DNA from: Akkermansia muciniphila
GTDB lineage: Bacteria > Verrucomicrobiota > Verrucomicrobiia > Verrucomicrobiales > Akkermansiaceae
Direction: 5' to 3'
DNA length: 40,108 bases
NCBI GenBank assembly: GCA_945883695.1
Contig: CAMCYK010000026.1
Location: 1-40,108, forward strand
Shown here: positions 16,013 to 25,141 of the stretch, piece by piece
Position numbering within the stretch: position 1 is the stretch's first letter
Layout: every line of letters begins with the position of its first letter
The notes under the pieces: generated by a model
What the model was told of the DNA's origin: nothing
Databases searched by the model: none
The model's input: the letters and a program-made list of their open reading frames with translations, nothing else
Made by a program: the position numbers and the translations under genes

Positions 16013-16378
16013 ATGCGCGCCCGCTTGACGAAAGAATTCCGCTTTGAAGCCGCCCACACCTTGCCGAGTCTGCCGGACGGCCACAAATGCCGGCAGATCC
16101 ACGGCCACAGCTTCAAGGTCGAGATCTCGATCGAGGGCGAGGTCGACGAGAGCATCGGCTGGGTTTACGACCACAAGCGGATTTCCGACGCGATGCGGCC
16201 CTTGGTCGAGCGGATGGACCACGGCTACCTCAACGACATCGAGGGCCTCGAAAGCCCGACCATCGAGCGGATGGCGGGGTGGTTCTGGAAGAAGCTGGCA
16301 CCGGACCTGCCGGGCCTGGCGGAGATCGTGATCTACGAGACGCCGACCGCCCGCTGCTCGTTCCGCGGCGAGTTTTAA
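16013..16378 (+). CDS. queD: 6-carboxy-5,6,7,8-tetrahydropterin synthase (QueD/PTPS family)
   Basis: 121 residues, the usual length of bacterial QueD. It converts 7,8-dihydroneopterin triphosphate to carboxytetrahydropterin in the queuosine/7-deazaguanine pathway, or acts as a pyruvoyl-tetrahydropterin synthase. The zinc histidines are H15 (FEAAHTL) and H30/H32 (CRQIHGHSF). The catalytic cysteine is C26, with D70-H71 (ERMDHGYLND) and a C-terminal glutamate in IYETPTARCSF. No other queuosine genes lie in the window. It is convergent with the next gene, with a GC-rich hairpin between them. Confidence 0.9.
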   Translation: MRARLTKEFRFEAAHTLPSLPDGHKCRQIHGHSFKVEISIEGEVDESIGWVYDHKRISDAMRPLVERMDHGYLNDIEGLESPTIERMAGWFWKKLAPDLPGLAEIVIYETPTARCSFRGEF

Positions 16379-16390
16379 AAGCCTGACCGA

Positions 16391-16431
16391 ACCCGGCGGG
16401 CGCGATCCGGGGAGGGACCGCGCCGCCGGGT
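16391..16431. terminator. GC-rich hairpin between convergent genes
   Basis: ACCCGGCGGGCGCG pairs with CGCGCCGCCGGGT with one bulged G, around a loop of about 14 bases. There is no T-tract, so it may act as a bidirectional roadblock rather than a classical intrinsic terminator. Confidence 0.55.
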
Positions 16432-16451
16432 CCGCCACCTGGTGGGGGAAA

Positions 16452-17417
16452 TTATTCAGCCGGCGCGGGTTCGGCTCCGCCGTTCCGTTGCTGCCGCTGG
16501 CGTTCCATCAAGGGACCGAGATCCTGGAGGCCGCCCATGCCTTCCATCATCTGCTTGAGGCCGCCGGTGAGCTTTTTGGCGGAAACGACGGTTTCATCGA
16601 GCTTCTCCAGCTCCATCGCCGGCAGGTTGGTGATGTTCCCCTCGTCCGCGGCGGGTCCGGTCCGGGCGGCCTGCTCGTCGAGCGAGGCCTGGAGTTTCTC
16701 GCTCTGGGTGGGATCCAGCAGGGCTTGGAATTCACTCCGGAACGCCTCGTCCCGGAGCGGCTGACCACCCCGGAAGTTCTTCTCGTCGAGCGGGTTGAGC
16801 ACCCCCTTGAGGTCCTCGCCGGAAGCCGTCTGGAGTTCCCGGTACTGCTCCTCGGTGATGTCGCCGCGGGAGAACGAGTCGCTGGCGAGCATCAGCTTCA
16901 TCAGCGCGGTGGGGTCTTTCTTGAGGCGCTCGATGGTGTCCTTGGAGCGGAGCAGCTCGCGCTTCTGGAAATCGGCGTAAAGCGCGGCGGCCTTGTCCTG
17001 CTGCTCGTCGGTCAGGGCGAGCTCGTTGCCGACCCGGCCGAGCCCCATGCGGACTCCGGCGCGGGGGCCGCCGAAGGCGTTGGCGATGCCGCCGGAGGAG
17101 GCCATCTCACCCATCTCCACGGCGTCTTGCAGCAGGCTGATGACGTTGCCGGCGACGTGTTTGGACAGATTGGTGCGGGCTTCTCCATACTGCGTGACGA
17201 GTTCGGAGTTGTCCTCGGTCTTGCGTGGACGGGAGCGGACGGACCTGGGCTCCTCGTCCGCGACCGGCGCGAGCGAACTCGACGACTTGCCCGGCGACTT
17301 GCCCGGGGCGGCGGCCACTGGTTCGGCGGTTTCGGAGCTGCGGTTGATATAGGCGACGGCTCCGGCTCCGGCGAGGAGCAGGGCGGCACCGGCGGTAATG
17401 GCGGCTTTCTTGGTCAT
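16452..17417 (-). CDS. Exported protein of unknown function with a long helical region
   Basis: 321 residues. The signal peptide or anchor is at MTKKAAITAGAALLLAGAGAVAYINRS. It is followed by a Pro/Ser/Lys-rich linker (residues 30-70) and a charged, mostly helical domain. The phrases LALTDEQQDKAAALYADFQKRELL and LDPTQSEKLQASLDEQAART are reminiscent of the LTxxQ-type helices of Spy/CpxP-like periplasmic proteins, but the match is weak. The C-terminus is Met/Gly/Gln-rich (LKQMMEGMGGLQDLGPLMERQRQQRNG). No enzymatic motif is seen. It lies downstream of the sod gene on the same strand with a 152-bp gap, so it may have its own promoter. Confidence 0.65.
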   Translation of the reverse strand: MTKKAAITAGAALLLAGAGAVAYINRSSETAEPVAAAPGKSPGKSSSSLAPVADEEPRSVRSRPRKTEDNSELVTQYGEARTNLSKHVAGNVISLLQDAVEMGEMASSGGIANAFGGPRAGVRMGLGRVGNELALTDEQQDKAAALYADFQKRELLRSKDTIERLKKDPTALMKLMLASDSFSRGDITEEQYRELQTASGEDLKGVLNPLDEKNFRGGQPLRDEAFRSEFQALLDPTQSEKLQASLDEQAARTGPAADEGNITNLPAMELEKLDETVVSAKKLTGGLKQMMEGMGGLQDLGPLMERQRQQRNGGAEPAPAE

Positions 17418-17569
17418 GATGGTGCAGAGGGTTCGGAGATTAGTTACGACAGTGGCGGCCGCGGGAGGCGCCGTGGTGGTACGAAACGAAGCCGCCCAGG
17501 GGCTTGGCGGCCCTTGGGCGGTGGATTCATCACCGTCCGGGGACGGGTACGCGACGCGCGGCCGAAAGG

Positions 17570-18298
17570 TTACGCGTTAAGGTAGCGCTTCGCGACTTCG
17601 CTCCAATTCACCACGTTCCACCAGGCGGTGACGTAGTCCGCGCGGCGGTTTTGGTAGTGCAGGTAGTAGGCGTGCTCCCAGACATCGAGGCCGAGGATCG
17701 GGGTGCCGAGGTCGCTGGCGGGCACGATGCCCTTCATCAGCGGGTTGTCCTGGTTCGGGGTGCTGGTGATCTTGAGCTTCCCGTCCTGCACGATCAGCCA
17801 GGCCCAGCCGGAGCCGAAGCGCTTGGCCGCGGCCTCGCCGAAGAGCTTCTTGAATTCATCCATCGAGCCGAACTCCGCCTTGATCGCGGCGGTGAGCTTG
17901 TCCCCGGCCTCGCCGCCCTTGCCGGCGGGTGCCATGATATCCCAGAAGAACGCGTGGTTCCAATGGCCGCCGGCGTTGTTGCGGAGGATGGTGCGGACGG
18001 CCTCGTCGGCGATCGCGGGCAGGCCGCCGACGATCGATTCCAGCGTCTTGCCCTGCAGCGCGGGATTCGCGGCGATGGCGGCGTTGGCGTTGGTCACGTA
18101 GGCGCCGTGGTGCTTGCCGTGATGGATTTCCATCGTCTTGGCATCGATGTGCGGCTCGAGGTCGGTCGGCTGGTAGGGCAGTGCCGGCAGGGCGAAGGCG
18201 GGCTTGTCCTGCGCGAAGGCGGTCGGCGCGGCGGCGACCGCTCCGGCGGCAAGCGAAAGCTTCACGAAGGAACGGCGGTTGAAATCGGGAGTATTCAT
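17570..18298 (-). CDS. sodA: Tat-exported Mn-type superoxide dismutase
   Basis: 242 residues from the ATG at 18298. An earlier in-frame codon would break the leader. The leader carries a twin-arginine motif NRRSFVKL followed by a hydrophobic core and AQ cleavage site, so a folded, metal-loaded enzyme is probably exported. SOD ligands are visible: [25 protein letters not shown] and [14 protein letters not shown]. The NNAGGH sequence and the Gln in TPNQDNPLM fit Mn or cambialistic enzymes rather than the Fe type. It dismutates superoxide in the periplasm. The gene is divergent from the transporter gene. Confidence 0.92.
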   Translation of the reverse strand: MNTPDFNRRSFVKLSLAAGAVAAAPTAFAQDKPAFALPALPYQPTDLEPHIDAKTMEIHHGKHHGAYVTNANAAIAANPALQGKTLESIVGGLPAIADEAVRTILRNNAGGHWNHAFFWDIMAPAGKGGEAGDKLTAAIKAEFGSMDEFKKLFGEAAAKRFGSGWAWLIVQDGKLKITSTPNQDNPLMKGIVPASDLGTPILGLDVWEHAYYLHYQNRRADYVTAWWNVVNWSEVAKRYLNA

Positions 18299-18433
18299 CG
18301 CGGCTACCCTAGGCAGATCGGCAGCGGGCACAAATGGAAAGCGCGGCGCGGAATCGCCGCATTCGGGGGTTCCCATTTTTCATCCGTCGTGGAATCTCGC
18401 CGCCGCCGCCCGCCATCCCGAGACCCACCCGCC

Positions 18434-20125
18434 ATGGCCGATAAGAAAGCCGCCTCCCGCCGCGAGATCCTGCGCCGCCTCAACCACGTGCTCGGGATGT
18501 TCCTGCGTTCGAGGGCCGGCACCAAGGCCAAGCTGCTGCTGGCGACGCTGCTCGGGATGATGCTCTGCATCAACGGGATGAACGTGCTCAACAGCTACGT
18601 CGGCCGCGATTTCATGTCGTCGATCGAGGCCCGCGACATGGCGGGATTCCGGCATTTCGCGTGGCTTTACCTCGGGGTCTTCGCCGCCTCCACCGTGGTC
18701 GCCGTGTTCTTCCGCTTCGCCGAGGAACGGCTGGCCCTGCTGTGGCGGGAATGGCAGACCCAGCGCGTCGCCAAGGCCTACCTCGACCGCCACACCTACC
18801 TCCATTTCAAGGAGACCGGCTCGATCACCAATCCGGACCAGCGCATCGCCGAGGACATCCGCACCCTGACCACCGTCACGCTGTCCTTTCTCCTGATGTT
18901 CCTGAACGGGACCTTCACCGCGATCTCGTTCTCGGGCGTGCTGTGGTCGATCAGCCCTCCCCTGTTCGCGATCGCCATGGCCTACGCCGCCGCCGGTTCC
19001 GGCCTCACCCTGTGGCTCGGCCGGCCGCTGATGCGCCTCAATTACCAGCAGGCCGACCGCGAGGCGGATTTCCGCTCCGAGCTGATCTACGTCCACCAGA
19101 ATGCCGAGGGCCTGGCCTTCACCCGCGACGAGTCCCGGATGCGCGAACGGCTGACCCGGCGGATCGACCTGCTGGTGACGAACTTCCGCCGGATCATCTC
19201 GGTGAACCGCAACCTGAATTTCTTCACCACCGGCTACAACTACCTGATCCAGCTGATCCCCGCCCTGCTGGTCGCCCCGCTGTTCATCGCCGGCGGCGTC
19301 GAGTTCGGGGTGATCGGCCAGGCCACCATGGCCTTCGGCACCCTGGTCGGTGCCTTCTCGCTGATCATCACCCAGTTCCAGTCGATCTCATCCTACGCCT
19401 CGGTGGTCACCCGGCTGAGCGAACTGGTCGAGGCCTCCGAATCCGCCGCCCTGCGCGACACCGCGTCGTGCCTCGACTGCCGGCCGGGCACCGACCGCAT
19501 CCAGTATGCCGGGCTCGAACTGCGCGCGCCGGGAAGCGACGGGCATCCGCTGCTGCGCGACCTCAATGTCACCTTCGAGCCCGGCAAGTCGGTGCTCGTC
19601 ACCGGCTCCAACCAGGCCGCCAAACTCGCGCTGTTCCACGCCACCGCCGGGCTCCACGCGTCCGGCAGCGGCAGCATCCTGCGCCCGCCGCGCGAGCAGC
19701 TCGCGTTCCTGTTGGAGCAGCCTTATCTCCCGCCGAGCAGCCTCCGCGAACTGCTCACCCCGTCCACCGCCAAGGCTCCCGTCACCGACGCCGCGATGCT
19801 GTCGGTCCTGAACGAACTCGGCCTCGACCTCGTCGCCGCCCGCAACCGCGACTTCGACACCGAGCACCCGTGGGCGTCCGAGCTTAGCCTCGGCGACGAG
19901 CAGACCCTGGCGGTCGCCCGCGCCCTGCTCGCCAAGCCGCGCTTCGCGTTCCTCGACCACCTCGATTCCTCGCTCAATGACCACGAGTTCCGCGATATCC
20001 GCCGGGTGATGGCGCGCCACCGCGTCGCCTGCATCGTCCTCGGCAACGGCAAGACCGCGGCCGAGGGCTACGACGCCGTGCTCGAACTCTTCGCCGACGG
20101 CAGTTGGAAGTGGACGGAGTGCTGA
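18434..20125 (+). CDS. YddA/SbmA-like ABC transporter, membrane-ATPase fusion with a degenerate ATPase domain
   Basis: 563 residues, the length of YddA-type half transporters (membrane domain fused to NBD). About residues 30-330 are the ABC_membrane_2/SbmA-BacA-like domain, with the family phrase TGSITNPDQRIAEDIRTL and the EADFRSELIYVHQNAEGLAF helix. Residues about 365-563 are NBD-like but altered. Walker A reads TGSNQAAKL (390-398), with the glycines and the Ser/Thr after Lys lost. The Q-loop position is Glu428. The signature LSLGDEQ (484-490) is kept. Walker B ends LDH, with His509 in place of the catalytic Glu. The H-loop position is Asn538. ATP hydrolysis is doubtful. Substrates of relatives include peptides (SbmA) and lipids (ABCD). 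Confidence 0.85.
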   Translation: MADKKAASRREILRRLNHVLGMFLRSRAGTKAKLLLATLLGMMLCINGMNVLNSYVGRDFMSSIEARDMAGFRHFAWLYLGVFAASTVVAVFFRFAEERLALLWREWQTQRVAKAYLDRHTYLHFKETGSITNPDQRIAEDIRTLTTVTLSFLLMFLNGTFTAISFSGVLWSISPPLFAIAMAYAAAGSGLTLWLGRPLMRLNYQQADREADFRSELIYVHQNAEGLAFTRDESRMRERLTRRIDLLVTNFRRIISVNRNLNFFTTGYNYLIQLIPALLVAPLFIAGGVEFGVIGQATMAFGTLVGAFSLIITQFQSISSYASVVTRLSELVEASESAALRDTASCLDCRPGTDRIQYAGLELRAPGSDGHPLLRDLNVTFEPGKSVLVTGSNQAAKLALFHATAGLHASGSGSILRPPREQLAFLLEQPYLPPSSLRELLTPSTAKAPVTDAAMLSVLNELGLDLVAARNRDFDTEHPWASELSLGDEQTLAVARALLAKPRFAFLDHLDSSLNDHEFRDIRRVMARHRVACIVLGNGKTAAEGYDAVLELFADGSWKWTEC

Positions 20126-20153
20126 GCGATCAAAGCTCCCGGTCGGGCGAAGC

Positions 20154-20284
20154 CCCTTGGACTGCGTGCAGCCTGCTGCCGCTTTCGTCCGCCAGCCTGC
20201 TGGCGAATCCACACCCGACGCCCCACCCGACTCCACAGCAGGCTGTGGCAACAGAGCGGCAGCAGGCTGCACGCAGTCCAAGGG
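20154..20284. repeat. 131-bp palindromic element with perfect 30-bp inverted ends and four hairpins
   Basis: 20154-20183 and 20255-20284 are exact reverse complements (30 of 30). The interior holds two further hairpins at 20190-20205 (CGCCAG-CCTG-CTGGCG) and 20233-20248 (CCACAG-CAGG-CTGTGG). Each arm also contains GCAG-CCTG-CTGC or its complement. So four hairpins share the core AGCCTGCT, with different paired flanks. This resembles a REP/BIME-like non-autonomous element. It sits between two convergent genes. Confidence 0.8.
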
Positions 20285-20297
20285 ACGCCCGCGAAAC

Positions 20298-23108
20298 TCA
20301 ATTCTGCAGGCGGAAGAACATCCGCGGCGCGGCCGAGACGGGATGGGTGTGGGTGCCGTCGGTGACGACCGTGACCGGGTTCCACGAGCTGGTTCCCCGC
20401 GACGGGCTTTGCCACAAGGACCAGCCGGGGGTGGCCGGCCAGCTGAGGATGACGTTGCCGTTGCCGTTGCCGTTGCTGAGGCCGAGGCTGCGGCCGAAGG
20501 CGTTGTTGCTCTCGCCGCTCGGGTGGGAGAGCGTTTGCTGGGTGACCGAGCCGACGTGGCTGGTTCCCGAGTTGATGAACCAGCCGGCCGGGCTGGCGTT
20601 GCCGGCGACGTCCCCGTCGATCGCCACCGAGAAGCCGAACTCCGCGTCGGCCTGCGGGGTCGCCGCCGTGACGCTGCCGGTCGAGCGCCAGGTCCATGCA
20701 ATTCCGGAATCGCCCTCGTCCCAGGTCCAGCCCTCGCCCGAGCCGTTGGCACGGGGGCACCGGCCACCAGGTTGGTGCCATCGAGCGCCACGCTGCGGCC
20801 GAGCCGGGATCCCGACGGCGCGGGAAAAAGCTTGCCGCCCCGGCTTGCCCAGAGGCCGTCCGCCTGGCGAAAGGAGGTGGAAACGCTGCCGCAATCCGTT
20901 TTGCCGCTCACGTCATCGCCATCCGCTCCCACCGCGGACCAGTCGCCGGAAATCGCGACGGCGCCCTCGAGGTCCACCGACAGACCGAAGTGATCATCCG
21001 CCGCCGCCCCGCCACTTTGGAAGATGTAGGCGGCTCCGGAACCCAAAGCGCTGTTGTTGGTGCCGTCGCCGTTGATGCCGGTGGCGGCGCTGCCTTCATA
21101 AATGGCACCCGCTACGGTGGTATTGACGGAGATGGCGACGGATTGGGCGAAGAAGTCAACCGTCTCCGTGTTGGAAGCCTTGAGGTAAGCCTGTTGGGAC
21201 CAAGTGATTCCAGTTCGGGCAAACACATAGGCCGCTCCTGACCTTGGCTCGTATTCATTACTTTGGTTGCCGTTGACACCCTCAGCGCTGCTTCCTTCCT
21301 GAGGTGCCCCGACCAAAATGGTGCCGACCTTCATTGCCGACCGCCACCGCGACGTAATCTCCCCCGACCGCGACCGCGAGGGCATCTCCGGCGGTTTTAA
21401 TATCCCCGAGAAGAGCCGGGGGAAGATTCTCCCGGGATCTGGCTGGGATTGAGGGGATCGTCCGAATCGACCCGGAACAGCGAGATCCCCTCCGCTCCGT
21501 TCGCGGTGACGCTGAAGCCATTCCCCGCCGCGATGTCCCGGAACTGAAAATCCTTCTTTTCGAAATTTGAGACAATTCCCACCGCTCCCCCACCCTGTCC
21601 GAGCGGATTGCCGATGAAGAGTTCTTCGTCGTCCGGGATGAGATCCTCATCGGTATCCGTGAGATTCGGATCGGTGCCGATTCGCGGAGGTGAGCCGGAG
21701 CAGTCCGCGGAGCTGCCGGATCAGGTCTTGATGGTTCCCTGACACCTCCCGGAGGCCGTTCGATGGATCGGAAATCGCGAGTGCCTCTTGCTTGACCTTC
21801 CACCGGCACCGCCTGGTCGAAGTTGGTGCCGCCATCGGTCTGGATGGTGATCACCAGCGCCGGGTTGAGGCCGGGCGGCAGCGGCGAAGGCAGGCGCGCG
21901 GGGGGCACCGGGGCCATGCCGATCCGGCCGCCGCGCGTTCCGTCGTCGGAGAACAACGAATTGGCCGGAACCTTGAGGCGGACCCCGCTCCATTCCGGGT
22001 GCTGGGCCAGGACCTCCGCCGGAAAGCCGACCTCCGTCTCCTCGGTCAGGCTGACCGCCTGCAGGGTGCCGGCGCGGACATGGGGAAGATAGATGATTCC
22101 GGTGCCGCCGGTCGGACTATCTCCGGGGCTGCCGGCGAGATTGTCTTTCCGGGCACCGTCGGCGAACCACTTTTTCCCGACCAAGGGGTAGCAGGCTCCG
22201 TTCGGCCAGGCACTCAGCGGAGAGGTGCGGCCGTCAATGTGCACGAAGAAGGTCCCGGTCGGACACGGGTCCAGCACGAACTTCCCCTGGGTGTCGGTGA
22301 CCGCCCGCATCGGCTCCTCCGCGCCATCGACGGTGATCGTGACGCCCGCCAGCGGGGCATTGGTCGAGCCGCCGGGGCCGTTCGACACCTCGGAGGCGAG
22401 CACCGTGCCACGGATCGCGGTGCCCCCGACCGGGCTGGTCGAAAGGGTCTCGAAGCTCGTCTGGTGGATGCCGCCCGCCACCCCGTCGCGATCGAGGTCG
22501 AGCGGCCGGCCGAGCAGGTCGTTCAGCCCCGCGCCGTCGAAGCTGACCCGGATCCGGGCGCGCGGCGGCAGGGGTTCGAGGTAGAACAAGGTGGCCTTGC
22601 GCCGGTCGCCGGACAGCTCGACGCGGCCCAGCAGCCGGCGGGATCGGAAGTCGGCGTGAAAGGCGGCGGGTCCGATGGTGCTTTCCAAGGCGAGCGGCAC
22701 CGAGAATTGCAGCACCGTCTCGCGCGTCACCGCGACCCGCGCCTCGCCGTCCGCCGGCGAGGACGTGGCGACGCGGCACGGCGGCACCTGGGCGGGATCG
22801 CTCGTGCCGAGGATCTTCCGCACCAGTTCGGCGCGGTCGAGGGCGTTGAGCGCTCCGTCCTGGTTCAGATCCGCGATGCTGCGCTGGAGTTCGCCCGCGG
22901 GCGTGGTGCCCTGGATATGGGAAACCAATCGCGCCAAATCCCGCACCGTCACGATTTGATCCCCATCCAGATCCCCGGCGAGGCGCTCGGCCTGGGCGTG
23001 AAGGGTCGGGGCATGCCATGCGAGCCACGACGCCAGCACCGTCAGGATCCGCGCGGACCGGGTCCGGATTTCCCGGATCGGAAACTGAAGGCGGGCGGAT
23101 GATTTCAT
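20298..23108 (-). pseudogene. Large secreted surface protein (dockerin-like, Ig-like, FG-GAP repeats) broken by several frameshifts
   Basis: The intact 5' part (23108 to about 21830) has a signal peptide, two EF-hand-like dockerin repeats (GDLDGDQIVTVRDL and ADLNQDGALNALDRAELV, residues about 45-100), an SbsA-type Ig-like domain starting ATSSPADGEARVAVTRETVL, and a carboxypeptidase-regulatory-like domain (PLAGVTITVDG to FFVHIDG). Beyond about 21830 the protein-like sequence changes frame: a calcium-binding stretch GTDPNLTDTDEDLIPDDEE, then a switch near 21430 (PALLGDIKTAGDAL), near 21335 (GTILVGAPQEGSSAEG), and near 20760. FG-GAP-like repeats (SGAAYVFARTGITWSQQAYL, GSGAAYIF, VALDGTNLVAGAP) run up to the last switch. 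The last frame ends FFRLQN and TGA at 20298. It cannot make a full-length product as written. Confidence 0.8.
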
Positions 23109-23294
23109 ACCGGTGGGGAGGGCGTCTGTTGAAGAAAGGGACGGAGCCGGGAGGACGCTCCGTGGGTGGATGGGGGGCTACACGGGTTCCTTTGCAATCC
23201 GCGGCGCCTTGTTACACGGCCGCTGAAATTTTTTCCGCCGCCTGGACGCAGGGGCCGCCACCCGGCCCGGGCGCCCGCCCGTGGCAAGCCGCCC

Positions 23295-23761
23295 TCAGCG
23301 CGCGGTGATGGCGATCCAAAGCTCGATCCGCTCTTCGCGGCTCGATTCCGGAATCAGCTCCAGCGTCTCCCCGGTGCAAACCCCCGCCACCCAGACGCCG
23401 CCCGCGGGCTTGGGTTCATGCCGTTGCCATGCCTTGAGCCGCGGCAGAAGTTCCCGTTCCACCGCACCGCGATCGCCGGGCTCTCCAATCAGCAGAAAAA
23501 TGAAGGTGGCCGCGGGATCACCGCGGAATTCCTCGCAGAGCGGGGACTGGTGGAATTCGGCCATCTCGGTCCCGCGGGCTTCCCGCGGACGGCTGCCGAC
23601 AAAGACGAGCCGCTCCAGTTTGGCCGGCCCGTCACCCCCGAACGCCGGCTCCGGATCCAGACTCGGCAAGGCGAGCCGGTCCGCCCGGATCAGGCGGAAC
23701 AACTCCTCGAAGCGGGTCGGGGCGGCCGGGACCGCGGGGACGGCCACTTCCCCCGGGACCG
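23295..23761 (-). pseudogene. C-terminal fragment of an unidentified protein fused out of frame to the kinase remnant
   Basis: About 155 residues from AVAVPGEVAVPAVP through LFRLIRADRLALPSLDPEP, PAKLERLVFVGSR, FIFLLIGEPGDRGAVERELL to a stop at 23295. It has no start of its own that looks plausible and follows directly on the kinase stop in another frame. It could be the original kinase C-terminus after a deletion, or the tail of a different gene. No family was recognised. Confidence 0.45.
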
Positions 23762-24526
23762 CTACCGCGTCCGAAGTTGCTCGGGGGCCATGTAACCGGG
23801 GGTCCCCGCAACGAAGCCGAAGCGCTGCGGATCCTCGCCCTCCGCCACCTGCGCGAACCCGAAATCCGTGAGTTTCACCCGCTCGACCGAATTCTCCAGC
23901 AGCACGTTGGCGGGCTCGATGTCGCGATGGATCACTCCCTGGCCATGGGCGAGCTCCAGGCCCGCGGCGATCTGCTGGCCGATCCGCAGGATCTCGAGGA
24001 GCTGCAGCGGACCGGAGCGCCGGATGCGCTCGGCGAGGGTCTTGCCGGCAACATAGGACATCACCAGATAGGGCAGCCCTTTCCATTCCCCGACCGCATG
24101 GATCGCCACGATATTCTCGTGAGCGACCGCCGCGATCGCCCGCGCTTCGCCGAGAAAGCGGCTGCTCGCCGTGGGACTGGCCGCCAGCCCCGGCCGGAGC
24201 ACCTTGATCGCGACCCGCCTCCCGAGCGCGGGGTCCTCCGCCTTGAAGACGATCCCGGTCGCTCCCTCGCCGAGAAGCGCGAGCACGAGGTATCCATCGA
24301 GCAAGCCGAGGATCCCGGGCCGCTCGATGGGATCGAGAAATCCCGGATCGAGGTCGTCCGGCCATGCCGCCGGTTCCGGCAGGGCGGAGCTGAGAAGGCA
24401 AGCCGGGCAGACGCCGAAAGGCGCGTCGCCGGGCAGCCAGGAATGGCAACGGGGGCACTGGAGGGCCGCGCCCCTGCCGGAGACCGCGTTCGCGGTGTCG
24501 GGTGGGGCGGCCTGGGATTCGTTCAT
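23762..24526 (-). pseudogene. Ser/Thr protein kinase, truncated after the APE motif
   Basis: 254 codons from the ATG at 24526. An N-terminal zinc ribbon with two CxxC pairs (CPRC and CPAC) precedes a Hanks-type kinase domain: LLGEGATGIVFKAED (P-loop), RRVAIKVLRPG (VAIK lysine), HENIVAIHAVG, YLVMSYVAGKTLAERI, HRDIEPANVLLE, LTDFGFAQ and GTPGYMAPEQ. The frame stops nine bases later. The whole C-lobe after subdomain VIII is missing. The catalytic-loop lysine (HRDxKPxN) is Glu here (HRDIEP), a single-base change from AAG to GAG. In relatives such kinases sit next to an ECF sigma factor, as the upstream remnant does here. It is very unlikely to be an active kinase. Confidence 0.8.
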
Positions 24527-24962
24527 CCTCGTCGATCGAGATAAAGCGCATCGCCCCTCCCCGCTTGAGGGCGTTCTCCTTGCGGTGCTGGCGGGAGATG
24601 AAGTTCTTGATCGCCCCGAGCAGGTAGGATCGCAGGCTGCCTTTCTCGCTGTTGACCCGGTCGAGCAGGCCATTGAGGAAAATCTCGCAGAAAAAGCCCT
24701 GGGTAAGATCCTGGGCATCGGCGGGTGATCGCCCGCAGCGCCGCACGAAGGAATAGAGCGGAAACCAGTAGGCACGACAGAGGTCTTCCATGGCCTGCTC
24801 CGCTTCCGGCCCCTCTCCCTGGGCCCGCATCACCCGGCTCCAGCGGGTTCCCGGAAAACTGCGGTTTCCTTCGGGAAAATAGCCCGACCACGAAGTCGCG
24901 CCGCTTCCGGTGCCGGGCGGGCGCTCGACCGGAATTTCGGACAAGGGAGGCGAGTCGGGCAA
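24522..24962 (-). pseudogene. ECF-type sigma factor remnant, region 2 only
   Basis: About 147 residues of family sequence from ATG 24962. It has GNRSFPGTRWSRVMRAQ, then LCRAYWFPLYSFVRRCGRSPADAQDLTQGFFCEIF (region 2, read in pieces), and HRKENALKRGGAMRFISIDEDE. In the Verrucomicrobiota/Planctomycetota ECF family, SIDEDE is normally followed by about 80-100 residues with region 4. Here the sequence runs straight into the start of the kinase gene (GATGAA is shared), in a different frame. The promoter-recognition helix is missing, so the product should not work as a sigma factor. Confidence 0.75.
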
Positions 24963-25141
24963 TTACATCGTTCGGAGAGAGGGAACCCGCCCGCTGGCAA
25001 AGCGGATGTTCTTGGGATGGGGAGGGTTCGCGATCGGGACTCGAAACCGCTCCCGATGACTAAACGTAAGAAACATCCCGCTTGAAGCGCAAGGAAAGGA
25101 ATCATTTGCCGGCTCCTTCCCAAGGGTTCCGCCACGAGGGA

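Noticed and set aside
23295-24962. One continuous 555-codon protein joining sigma region 2 and the tail
   Set aside because: The frame is open, but its middle part is the out-of-frame translation of a well-conserved kinase domain, so the continuity is accidental.
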